Positions 42,878 to 49,854 of a DNA stretch of 64,000 bases are shown piece after piece (positions within the stretch are counted from its first letter, which is position 1; each line of letters starts with the position of its first letter). The stretch comes from Pseudonocardia terrae. Its GTDB lineage: Bacteria; Actinomycetota; Actinomycetes; Mycobacteriales; Pseudonocardiaceae. The notes under the pieces were generated by a model. The model had not been told where the DNA came from and ran no database searches. It was given only the letters and a program-made list of their open reading frames with translations. The translations under genes and the position numbers were made by a program. The DNA lies in NCBI RefSeq assembly GCF_021343995.1, contig NZ_JAJTTE010000011.1, positions 62,001 to 126,000 of the forward strand, in the 5' to 3' direction.

Positions 42878-43315
42878 ATGCCCCGTCCCTACGCCAGTGG
42901 AGTCGTCGCCGCACCGGCCGAAACGGTCTGGGCACTGCTGCGCGCCTTCAACGGCCTGCCCGACTTCCTCCCCGCGATCGCGAAGAGCGAGATCGTCGAG
43001 GGCACGGACGGCGCCGTCGGCGCGGTCCGCAGGCTGACCCTCGCCGACGGCGGCGACCCCTTCGACGAGAAGCTGCTCGCGATGGACGACGCCGACCGCA
43101 CCCTCACCTATGCCTTCACCGGCGCGAACCCCTTCAACGCGCGCCGCTACGTCTCCACGGTCCGCGTCGCCCCGATCACGGACACCGGCGAGTCGTTCGT
43201 CGAGTGGTGGTCGGAGTACGACGCGGACGCGGGGCAGGAGGAGGGCCTCAACCAGACCTTCGCGCAGGGCGTCTACGCGGGAGGCATCGACGGCCTGCGC
43301 GCGAAGCTCGCCTGA
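42878..43315 (+). CDS. SRPBCC-family protein (polyketide cyclase-like)
   Basis: 145 residues with the START/SRPBCC helix-grip pattern: GVVAAPAETVWALLRAFNGL at the N-terminus, GAVRRLTLADGGDPFDEKLL in the central sheet, TLTYAFTGANPFNARRYVST, and a C-terminal long helix (FAQGVYAGGIDGLRAKLA). Such proteins bind small hydrophobic ligands; some are cyclases or aromatases. ATG 42878 follows AGGAG by six bases. It is the third gene of the Tm-1-like operon, suggesting that the system handles a small organic molecule. Its stop lies 6 bp from the end of the convergent YceI gene. Confidence 0.82.
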   Translation: MPRPYASGVVAAPAETVWALLRAFNGLPDFLPAIAKSEIVEGTDGAVGAVRRLTLADGGDPFDEKLLAMDDADRTLTYAFTGANPFNARRYVSTVRVAPITDTGESFVEWWSEYDADAGQEEGLNQTFAQGVYAGGIDGLRAKLA

Positions 43316-43320
43316 TCCGA

Positions 43321-44010
43321 TCAGGCCGCGCGTGCGAGCTTGAGCAGGAACTCGATCTGACCAGTCGGATCGACCTTCACGAAGTCGCCGATGCTCGGCG
43401 GGGTCACGCCGAAGTCGGCGAAGGTCACCGGGACGGAGCCGGAGACGTCGATCCCGGTGCCGTTGCGCACGGCGGTCATCGGGAAGGTCACCGGACGGGT
43501 CACGTCGCGTACGGTCAGCTCACCGGTGGCGTTTGCCGTCGCGCGGTCGCCGCCGGTGAAGCCCGCGCCGAGGTCCAGCGGATCGGTGAGCCGGAAGGTG
43601 GCGGTCGGGTACTCCGCGACGTTCATGATGTTCCCGGTGAACTGGTCGTCGCGGCGGTCCTGGTCGCTCTTCACGGAGGCGAGCTGCACGGTGACGTCAC
43701 CGGCGGTCACCTGCGACCCGCTCACCGTCGCCGAGCCCGAGACGTCCTGGGTCCGGCCCACGGCGTCGATGCTCTGCCCGCCCAGGATCTCGTGCACCCG
43801 GTAGCCGGACTCGGAGCCGCTGGACACGGTGTAGTCGCCGCCCAGCTCGCCGGTCGCCGCGGTCTGGTCGGTAGCGACGGCGAGCGGCGCCGCGGCGTCG
43901 CCCTCGATCACCTTGGCGTAGAACAGCGGGCCGCCGACCGCCGACACCACCACCAGCACGACCGCGCCGAGCAGGTAGCGCTTCCAGTACGTCCGCAGCT
44001 TCACGGGCAC
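43321..44010 (-). CDS. YceI-family lipid-binding protein, membrane anchored
   Basis: 229 residues. One N-terminal helix (YLLGAVVLVVVSAVGGPLFY) after a basic start forms a signal anchor. The C-terminal 170 residues are a YceI lipocalin-like barrel: SESGYRVHEILGG, FTGNIMNVAEYPTATFRLTD, ELTVRDVTRPVTFPMTAV and VPVTFADFGV. YceI proteins bind isoprenoid-type lipids outside the membrane and are often stress induced. GTG 44010 is used; GTG 44004, with GGGGG five bases upstream, is an equally good start. Two palindromic operators lie upstream. Confidence 0.85.
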   Translation of the reverse strand: MPVKLRTYWKRYLLGAVVLVVVSAVGGPLFYAKVIEGDAAAPLAVATDQTAATGELGGDYTVSSGSESGYRVHEILGGQSIDAVGRTQDVSGSATVSGSQVTAGDVTVQLASVKSDQDRRDDQFTGNIMNVAEYPTATFRLTDPLDLGAGFTGGDRATANATGELTVRDVTRPVTFPMTAVRNGTGIDVSGSVPVTFADFGVTPPSIGDFVKVDPTGQIEFLLKLARAA

Positions 44011-44035
44011 CCCCGGATCTCTCGTCCAACTCGCA

Positions 44036-44094
44036 GTTGAAGCTTCAACGAGCGACCGTAGCCAGGGTTGCTGAGAGCCGGCTGAACGTTCAAC
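44036..44094 (-). promoter_or_regulatory. Tandem MarR-type operators upstream of yceI
   Basis: A perfect palindrome GTTGAAGCTTCAAC (44036-44049) and a second, near-identical site GCTGAACGTTCAAC (44081-44094) lie 45 bp apart, immediately upstream of the YceI start. The GYTGAA-N2-TTCAAC form is typical of MarR-family regulators, which often accompany YceI genes. No MarR gene is in the window. Confidence 0.75.
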
Positions 44095-44144
44095 GAAGCG
44101 GAGACCGTCGTGGATGCCCCGTCCCGTGAAGCATGCCGGCCCTC

Positions 44145-44225
44145 GTGAGTCGGGGAGCTCCGGGAGCGCGAGTCGGGAGTTCCGGTGGCGCGAGTCGGGA
44201 GTTCTGGTGGTGCGAGTCGGGAGGC
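44145..44225. repeat. 22-bp minisatellite (GCGAGTCG core), locus B
   Basis: Four units with a 22-bp period beginning near 44144, 44166, 44188 and 44210. The two central units are identical except for one base, with core GCGCGAGTCGGGAGTTC. The array sits 51 bp upstream of the tRNA gene and shares period and core with the array at 40450-40510. Confidence 0.8.
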
Positions 44226-44276
44226 GGCCGTGGGCGGCGCGTCGCCGCTGGTGCGGGCCGCTAGCCTGTCGCGCGA

Positions 44277-44351
44277 GGGGCAGTAGCTCAGTTGGTCAGA
44301 GCAGCGGACTCATAATCCGTCAGGTCGTCGGTTCGAGCCCGACCTGCCCCA
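44277..44351 (+). tRNA. tRNA with CAT anticodon (elongator Met, possibly Ile2)
   Basis: Complete cloverleaf. Acceptor stem GGGGCAG/CTGCCCC, D-arm GCTC...GAGC, anticodon stem GCGGA/TCCGT with loop CTCATAA (anticodon CAT), T-arm GTCGG-TTCGAGC-CCGAC. The discriminator is A and CCA is not encoded. A paired first base and the absence of the GGG/CCC anticodon stem exclude initiator tRNA. CAT can be elongator Met or lysidine-modified Ile2, and sequence alone does not settle it. A fossil integrase begins about 90 bp downstream, so the 3' end has served as an attachment site. Confidence 0.93.
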
Positions 44352-44441
44352 CTCCCTGACCAGCGGTTTCGTGAGTAGCTTCGGTGGACCCAGGGTCCGC
44401 GTGACACGAGTCGTGACGCGAACCGGGCTACCGTTCGCGCC

Positions 44442-44673
44442 ATGGCGACCTCCTCGGGCAGGCGCGAGCGCCTCCGAGGCAGCATCGGCCAGCTGCCGAG
44501 CGGCGTTTTTCGGGTGCGTGTCATCGTCGATGCAGCCTGGTTTCCGGTCTTCCGGAGCGTTCGTCTGGGTGGCGATGACGACGGGTGCGCGCCGCGGCGG
44601 GCTGTGCGCCCTGCGGTGGCGCCACGTCGACCCGGCCAGCGGTCTGCTGGTCGGCGAGCGCAGCATCGCCCAC
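44442..44673 (+). pseudogene. Tyrosine integrase (XerC/phage-type) fossil
   Basis: From ATG 44442 the frame reads like the N-terminal domain of actinobacterial integrases (RLRGSIGQLPSGVFRVRV). After about 30 residues the frame is lost. A shifted frame then carries the catalytic box with its Arg (AMTTGARRGGLCALRWRHVD) and GLLVGERSIA. The central core-binding domain and the C-terminal His-x-x-Arg and Tyr boxes are gone. Position directly after a tRNA gene is where such integrases sit in integrated elements. Clearly non-functional. From 44674 to 44874 a further short open segment (AFKAEQVKATVAGDTEGAAA) may be another piece of the lost element. Confidence 0.75.
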
Positions 44674-44874
44674 ATGACACGAAGCGAGCGAACCTCTCAC
44701 GACAGGTCGCGTTCCTGGGTGTCACGTTCAGCGTTCAGAGGTCGGTCACCCTGCTGCATACCGCCTTCAAGGCTGAACAGGTGAAGGCCACGGTGGCCGG
44801 TGACACGGAGGGCGCCGCGGCGTGGGACCGCTACCGGCAGCCATGGAGGACGCGATGTGGGCCGCGACGACGCT

Positions 44875-45594
44875 TCAGGGTTGCGGTCGAGGGCTTTCGC
44901 CCCGGATCGGGAGCCAGTAGAAGACGTTGAAGGCGACGATCAGGACCACGCCCAAGGCCGGGATCAGAGCCCCGAGCAATGTGGCGACGGTGAGCCAGAC
45001 GAGGGCGAGCAGGAAGCGGCTGCCGATAGCGGTCATTGCCTCTGAATCGGTCGCCTCGCGGACGAGTCGGTGCCGGCGCGCGTATCTCCACAGTGCGTTG
45101 AACATCAGCGCGGTCACCGCAAAGGCTACGCCGTAGAAGACCACTGCGGTTCGTTGTTCGTATGTGCTGCGCAGTGCTTCGGCGAGGACGGACGTTGCGA
45201 ACGGCAGAAACGCCACAACCATCAAGAGCAGTGTGTTGAGGAGCAGTACGATCCGGTCGGCAGTTCGGATGTGGTCGAACATGACGTGGTGGTTGGCCCA
45301 GACCTGTCCGATGAACAGGAAGGTGACCGCATAGGCGAGATAGGACGGCCAGAGCGCGAGGAGCCCGTGCAGTAAGTTCTGATCTCCGCTGGGCGGCCGG
45401 ATCTCCAACACGAGCAGGGTGACGGTGATGGCGAAGACGCCGTCGCTGAGCGCGACGAGCCGTACCGTTTCACGATGCGCCGCTGCCGGGTCCGCGTTCG
45501 TCCTGCCTCCGAAGGCACGGAGAGTTGCGAGTGGCGGCCGCAACCATCTGGTCATCGCCGAGTTCCCGTGCGAGCGTGGGGCACCTGTTGTCAT
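44875..45594 (-). CDS. TMEM175-family (DUF1211) potassium channel-like membrane protein
   Basis: 239 residues, six predicted helices. The family hallmark RLVALSDGVFAITVTLLVLE (SDGVFAI) begins helix 1, with SYLAYAVTFLFIGQVWANHH as the next conserved segment. Bacterial TMEM175 proteins are potassium-permeable channels whose pore is formed by the first helix of each repeat. Bacterial chains have one repeat and assemble as tetramers, consistent with this length. ATG 45594 follows AAGGAG by five bases. Codon use is less GC-biased than in the genes before the tRNA, consistent with acquisition. Confidence 0.85.
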   Translation of the reverse strand: MTTGAPRSHGNSAMTRWLRPPLATLRAFGGRTNADPAAAHRETVRLVALSDGVFAITVTLLVLEIRPPSGDQNLLHGLLALWPSYLAYAVTFLFIGQVWANHHVMFDHIRTADRIVLLLNTLLLMVVAFLPFATSVLAEALRSTYEQRTAVVFYGVAFAVTALMFNALWRYARRHRLVREATDSEAMTAIGSRFLLALVWLTVATLLGALIPALGVVLIVAFNVFYWLPIRGESPRPQP

Positions 45595-45608
45595 CGTGCT
45601 CCTTGGTC

Positions 45609-47399
45609 CTACATGTCCAGGACGACGTCGGTGTCGGGCTGGGCGCAGCAGATGAGCACCTGCCCGCCGTCCGGCGGATCGAGCGGGTCCGGGGAGTAGG
45701 AGACCTCGCCCGAGAGCACTGTGGTGATGCAGGTGTGGCAGACACCCGACCGGCAGCTCCAGCGGGTGGGGACGTCGCAGGCGTCCGCGAGCTCGAGCAC
45801 GTTGCGCAGGCTGGTGGGGAAATGCGCGGAGAGACCGCTGCGGGCAAAAGTCACCAGTGGCCCGGTTCCTGGTGCACCGGAGGGCGGGTGGGGTGATCGG
45901 TGGGGTTGCCCGATCAGGCCGGGGTTGAGCGACGGCACGGCGCCGAACAGCTCGGTGTGGATGTCGCGGGGGTCCATGCCGAGCGCGGTGAGTGCGCGCT
46001 GCATGTCGGCCATGAAAGCGGACGGCCCGCAGACGTAGGCGTTCGCGGCGGCAGGAAGGGCGAGCGCGACCAGCTCGTCGTAGCTGAGTCGCCCCCTGTG
46101 GGCCTTGTGCTGTCGGCTTTCCTCGACCGTGGCAGCGCTGTAGAACACGTGTTCATGGGCGTGCGGCAACGACGCGAGCAGGCCGTGCGCCTCATCGGCC
46201 AAGGGATCCTCGCCCGGTCGTCGGGCGCCGTGGAGCCACCAGACCTCCCGTGCGCTGTGCCGAGTGGCGAGCTCGTGCAGCATCGACAGCACCGGCGTCA
46301 GGCCGATGCCGGCAGAGATCAGAAGAACAGGTCCGGTGCCGTCGGCGAGAAGGAAATCTCCGCGGGGCGCGGCCACCTCGAGGAGGGTTCCCGGCTGGAG
46401 CGTCGTCGTCAGGAAGGCGCTGGCGATGCCGTGGGGCTCGTGTTTGACGCTGATCCGGTAGGTACCGCCGTCGGGTGCGGAGGACAATGAGTAGCTGCGT
46501 ACCGGGGCGGGTTGCCCGGCCGCCGGGATCCGCAGCGTCAGGTACTGGCCGGCTCGCGTGGGGGGAAGGCGACTGCCGTCCGTCGCGGCTAGGTGAATGG
46601 AGGAGACCGTGGTGGTCTCGCGGCGTACGGCCGCAACACGCATGCTTCGGAACCCGGCCCAGGCCGGCTCGGCGGCGACGGACTCGAGGTGTGCGCCGGC
46701 GCCGTCGGTGTCGGCGGTGAGCAGGTCGCGGAAGGAGTCCCGCCAGCCGGGGCTGAGGGCGGGAAGTTGCGCTGCGAGGTGGAGCTTCGCCGGGTCCCGC
46801 CCGGGAAGGTAGAGCAGCGCGTCGGTGTCGGCGATGCTCAGCGCGCCGGGGCCGGTGCGGGTCTTGATGATGCGGTCGCCGGCCTGGATAAGCCCCTCGG
46901 TGAGGACGCGCATGTAGAAGCCGGGGCGGTGGTGGCTGACGAGCAGTGCGGGGAGCCGGGGCTCGTCGAGACGCATGCCGACGCGATAGCAGGTGACCCG
47001 CGGCTGAGTGACCTCGAACTCGGCCTCGCCGATGCGGTAGCGGTCGCCGACGCAGACTACGTCGTCGGGCAGGCCGTCGACGGTGAGGTTCTCCCCGAAC
47101 TGGCCGAAACCGAAGTCGTCGCGTCCGAGATGGCGCTGCCAGTGTGTGTAGGACTGGATCTGGTAGACGAGCACGGCGCGCTGCTCGCCGCCGTGACCGG
47201 CCAGGTCGCCCTGCCCATCGCCGTCGATGTTGAGCCGGCGAGCCATGACCGGGCCGTGTACCGGTTCCTTCCAGATCCCGGTGTGCACGGTCCTGCCCTG
47301 CCACGCGACGTCCTTCGGCATGCCGACGTTCACCGAGAGGACGCGGGGAACCTGTGAAACCCGTGCCGGAGGTGTGGTCGTCCTACTGTGGCCGATCAT
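45609..47399 (-). CDS. MOSC domain fused to ferredoxin-NAD(P) reductase and [2Fe-2S] ferredoxin
   Basis: 596 residues, three modules. MOSC (1-220): VLSVNVGMPKDVAWQGRTVH, GFGQFGENLTVDG and VTQPRVTCYRVGM with the conserved Cys. FAD/NAD(P) reductase (about 245-480): RAGQYLTLRIP, RSYSLSSAPDGG, VLLISAGIGLTPVLSML and YVCGPSAFM. Plant-type ferredoxin (about 505-596): CRSGVCHTCITTVLSGEV with the C-x4-C-x2-C ligands, then CCAQP. The YiiM-like MOSC unit suggests reduction of N-hydroxylated compounds, with electrons from NAD(P)H supplied internally. ATG 47399 overlaps the stop of the DUF427 gene. Confidence 0.88.
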   Translation of the reverse strand: MIGHSRTTTPPARVSQVPRVLSVNVGMPKDVAWQGRTVHTGIWKEPVHGPVMARRLNIDGDGQGDLAGHGGEQRAVLVYQIQSYTHWQRHLGRDDFGFGQFGENLTVDGLPDDVVCVGDRYRIGEAEFEVTQPRVTCYRVGMRLDEPRLPALLVSHHRPGFYMRVLTEGLIQAGDRIIKTRTGPGALSIADTDALLYLPGRDPAKLHLAAQLPALSPGWRDSFRDLLTADTDGAGAHLESVAAEPAWAGFRSMRVAAVRRETTTVSSIHLAATDGSRLPPTRAGQYLTLRIPAAGQPAPVRSYSLSSAPDGGTYRISVKHEPHGIASAFLTTTLQPGTLLEVAAPRGDFLLADGTGPVLLISAGIGLTPVLSMLHELATRHSAREVWWLHGARRPGEDPLADEAHGLLASLPHAHEHVFYSAATVEESRQHKAHRGRLSYDELVALALPAAANAYVCGPSAFMADMQRALTALGMDPRDIHTELFGAVPSLNPGLIGQPHRSPHPPSGAPGTGPLVTFARSGLSAHFPTSLRNVLELADACDVPTRWSCRSGVCHTCITTVLSGEVSYSPDPLDPPDGGQVLICCAQPDTDVVLDM

Positions 47400-48265
47400 G
47401 TGTCTTTGCCGGGAGCGAGTTCGTCGGGGGTGAGGTCCCGGTCGATGCCGTGCGCGACGACGGATTGGCCGGGTTCCGGCCGTAGCCGGGTGCCGTCGAT
47501 GTGCACCTCGGCCTTGTCCGGCTCGAACGAGATCAACCCGCTGACGCGCCGGACCTCGGTCCAGGCGTTCTCGTAGGACCAGGCGGCGCGACGAGCACTG
47601 CCGATGTCGTAGTAGCTGCAGAGCCCCTTGTAGGGGCAGAAGGTCTGGCCTTCCACCGGGGTCAGGGCGGACTCGTCGGTGTCCTCGCGCGGGACGTACC
47701 AGCGCGGGGCGAAGCCGGACTCGTACAGCGCCAGCGGCCGGCTGGTATCGGCGACGACCTGGCCCGCGTGGTGCACGGTGAGATGGCGGCTGGTCCGGCG
47801 GATGTCGATACGGTGGTAGCTGTCCGCAGCGTGGCCCACGATCCGCTCGTCCTCCTCGTAGAAGGCGTCCATGGCCCGCCAGGCGAACGCCACGCGGGCC
47901 TTGAGCTCGCCGGCGTGATCGGGCAGTTCGACGTGTTGGTAGGCCGCGCGTTGCTTGTCGCCGGTGCCGGCGCGCACGGTGTACCAGGTCGTCAGCCCGA
48001 GGTCGCGGTGCCGGGTCGTGTGCTCGCCGGAGAGCAGGACGCCGTCGGCGATGGCGCCGGGCGGGAAGTAGGCCACCGGGTAGCGACCGGGCTCGTGCAG
48101 CAGCACGACGTCGTCGCTGTCGGCGATCCACTCGCCGCCGAAGCGGACCCGCATCCGGCGGCGTAGCGGCTCGGCGTAGAGCAGGCGTCCGGGTAGCGGG
48201 TCGGGGACGAGGAAGCGTCCGACCGCGCCGACGGCGAGTGGTCCTTGCTGCCAGGACAGGCCCAT
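47396..48265 (-). CDS. DUF427 protein with two DUF427 domains
   Basis: 289 residues. The two DUF427 units are visible at VVLLHEPGRYPVAYFPPGAI with SGEHTTRHRDLG, and at ALYESGFAPRWYVPREDTDE with QTFCPYKGLCSYYDI. The WYVP/YFPP and CPYKG motifs are the family signature. The function is unestablished; the fold is a small beta-tent barrel. The stop overlaps the start of the MOSC-reductase gene, so it is made with that redox protein. ATG 48265 has GGAG three bases upstream and a further GGAGG earlier. Confidence 0.82.
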   Translation of the reverse strand: MGLSWQQGPLAVGAVGRFLVPDPLPGRLLYAEPLRRRMRVRFGGEWIADSDDVVLLHEPGRYPVAYFPPGAIADGVLLSGEHTTRHRDLGLTTWYTVRAGTGDKQRAAYQHVELPDHAGELKARVAFAWRAMDAFYEEDERIVGHAADSYHRIDIRRTSRHLTVHHAGQVVADTSRPLALYESGFAPRWYVPREDTDESALTPVEGQTFCPYKGLCSYYDIGSARRAAWSYENAWTEVRRVSGLISFEPDKAEVHIDGTRLRPEPGQSVVAHGIDRDLTPDELAPGKDT

Positions 48266-48310
48266 CGTCTCCAGTCCTCCGATGCATTCGAGGGGTGGTC
48301 GTTCCGAGCT

Positions 48311-49030
48311 TCAGGTGAGGGGTTCGCCGCCGTCGATGTGCAGGGTCTGCCCGGTGAGGAACGTGCTTGTCATCGCGAACAGGACTGCATCGGCGACGTC
48401 GCCTGCGGTGCCGATGCGCCGGACCGGATTGCGGGCGCTCCTCTCGGCCGAGTAGCCCGCCTCGGCGTCGTCAGCGACGACATCCCGTGCGCCGGTGTCG
48501 ACCACGCCGGGGGAGATGGCGTTGACCCGGACGGGCGCCAGCTCCAGTGCCAGTGAACGGGTCAGGACGTCGACGGCGCCATTGGTGATGGCGACCCCGA
48601 GCGCGCCGACCGCGATCTTCACTGCGGCCACGCCGGAGAAGAGGACGAACGATCCGGCCTCGTTCATCCTGGGCGCCAGATGCCTGGCCATCAGGAGCGG
48701 GCCGATCACCTCGGTGTCGAAGGACAGCCGCATCGCGCTTCGCTCCAACTGCTGCAGGCGGCCCCGGGCCGGCGCGGATGCGGTGACCACGACGTGGTCG
48801 ACCTGGCCGAGCCGTTCGCCGAGGGCGCGGATGGAGTCGTCGTCGGTCAGGTCGACGGTCTCGGTGCAGATGGCGGGCTCGCCGAGGTAGGCGGCAGCCA
48901 AGGCGTGCTTGTCACGATCGGCGACGATGACCTTCGCCCCGGCGTCGCGGGCGGTCAGCGTCGCCGCGCGGGCGATGCCGCTGCCCCGGCCGATCACCAG
49001 GACGGCCTGACTGTGCAGCAGCCCGGTCAC
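48311..49030 (-). CDS. Short-chain dehydrogenase-like protein lacking the YxxxK pair
   Basis: 239 residues with a Rossmann fold. AVLVIGRGSGIARAATLTA replaces the usual TGxxxGIG, FSGVAAVK carries the catalytic Ser, and RVNAISPGVVDTGARD and GQTLHIDGGEPLT are typical SDR C-terminal motifs. The expected Tyr-x3-Lys is absent: the segment reads ALGVAITNGAVDVLTRSLAL. NNAG is also changed to TASA. It is therefore a divergent SDR subfamily whose activity may be altered or lost. The GTG start overlaps the stop of the hydrolase gene (GTGA). Middle gene of a four-gene minus-strand cluster. Confidence 0.78.
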   Translation of the reverse strand: MTGLLHSQAVLVIGRGSGIARAATLTARDAGAKVIVADRDKHALAAAYLGEPAICTETVDLTDDDSIRALGERLGQVDHVVVTASAPARGRLQQLERSAMRLSFDTEVIGPLLMARHLAPRMNEAGSFVLFSGVAAVKIAVGALGVAITNGAVDVLTRSLALELAPVRVNAISPGVVDTGARDVVADDAEAGYSAERSARNPVRRIGTAGDVADAVLFAMTSTFLTGQTLHIDGGEPLT

Positions 49031-49677
49031 GACAGTGTTCGGGCCAGGAAGCCACGGATGAGGCTCGCGGCGGGATCCAGGTGGCTTTCCAGCAGGAAGT
49101 GCCCCCCGTCCAAGAGGTGGATCTCGGCGCTGGGGGCGTCTTGTGCGAACGCCAACGCGCCTTCCTGCCGGAAGATCTCGTCGTTGGGCCCCCAGACCGC
49201 CAGCACGGGTACACCCATGTCCCGCCAGGCGCGCAGCTTCGGGTACAGCGGCAGGTTGCTGGCATAGTCGGCGAACAGCGCCAACTGCACGAGATCGTTG
49301 CCCGGCCGGGACACCTGGGCGAAGTCGTGCTCCCAGGCGTCCGGCCGCCAACCCACCGGCGCCCCGTAGTCCTGCACGTAGAGGGCGTACCGGTCGACCG
49401 CCAGTTCACTCAGCAGGTCCGCCGTGAGCCCGGCCAGGGCGTCGAAGGTGTAGGTGAAGTCGTCGACAGACGGCGCGTCCGACAGGCCGAATCCCAGGTG
49501 GTCGGGCGCAATGACGCGGTACCGATCCGCCAGCAGCTGGATCAGGTGCCGGAACATGAACGAGCTGGCAGGGAAGCCGTGCAGCAGCACGACGGCCGGA
49601 GCCTCGAGCGGGCCCGCGTCCCGGTAGAACAAGCGTTGGCCGTCCACGGTGGCATGACGGTGGTGGACCCGTGCCAT
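49027..49677 (-). CDS. Alpha/beta hydrolase (epoxide hydrolase/dehalogenase type) with internal deletion
   Basis: 216 residues; relatives are about 285. N-terminal half: VVLLHGFPASSFMFRHLIQL, VIAPDHLGFGLSDAP, then YALYVQDYGAPVG, where the Asp is the expected nucleophile. The next residues are WRPDAWEHDFAQVSRPGND, which belong about 65 residues further on in relatives. The strand and cap helices between are missing without frame loss. The C-terminal half keeps VLAVWGPNDEIF and the catalytic His (LLDGGHFLLE). It may be an inactive product. ATG 49677 follows GAGG by five bases. First gene of the cluster and divergent from the LAL regulator. Confidence 0.75.
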   Translation of the reverse strand: MARVHHRHATVDGQRLFYRDAGPLEAPAVVLLHGFPASSFMFRHLIQLLADRYRVIAPDHLGFGLSDAPSVDDFTYTFDALAGLTADLLSELAVDRYALYVQDYGAPVGWRPDAWEHDFAQVSRPGNDLVQLALFADYASNLPLYPKLRAWRDMGVPVLAVWGPNDEIFRQEGALAFAQDAPSAEIHLLDGGHFLLESHLDPAASLIRGFLARTLS

Positions 49678-49854
49678 CTCTGCCTCCTCCGAACTCGCCG
49701 CCCGGGCGAGAGCAGCTCTGGAAAGCCGTTCCACTGGATAGCTGCCAGCCGCGGGCCCGAGGTGAAGCCTGCCTCGGCCGGCGGGCCGGCCGAATCCCCT
49801 GGTGAGTAGCCACGACGGGTAGTTCGTCACCGCCCAGCGCGATAGCGTGAGTCG

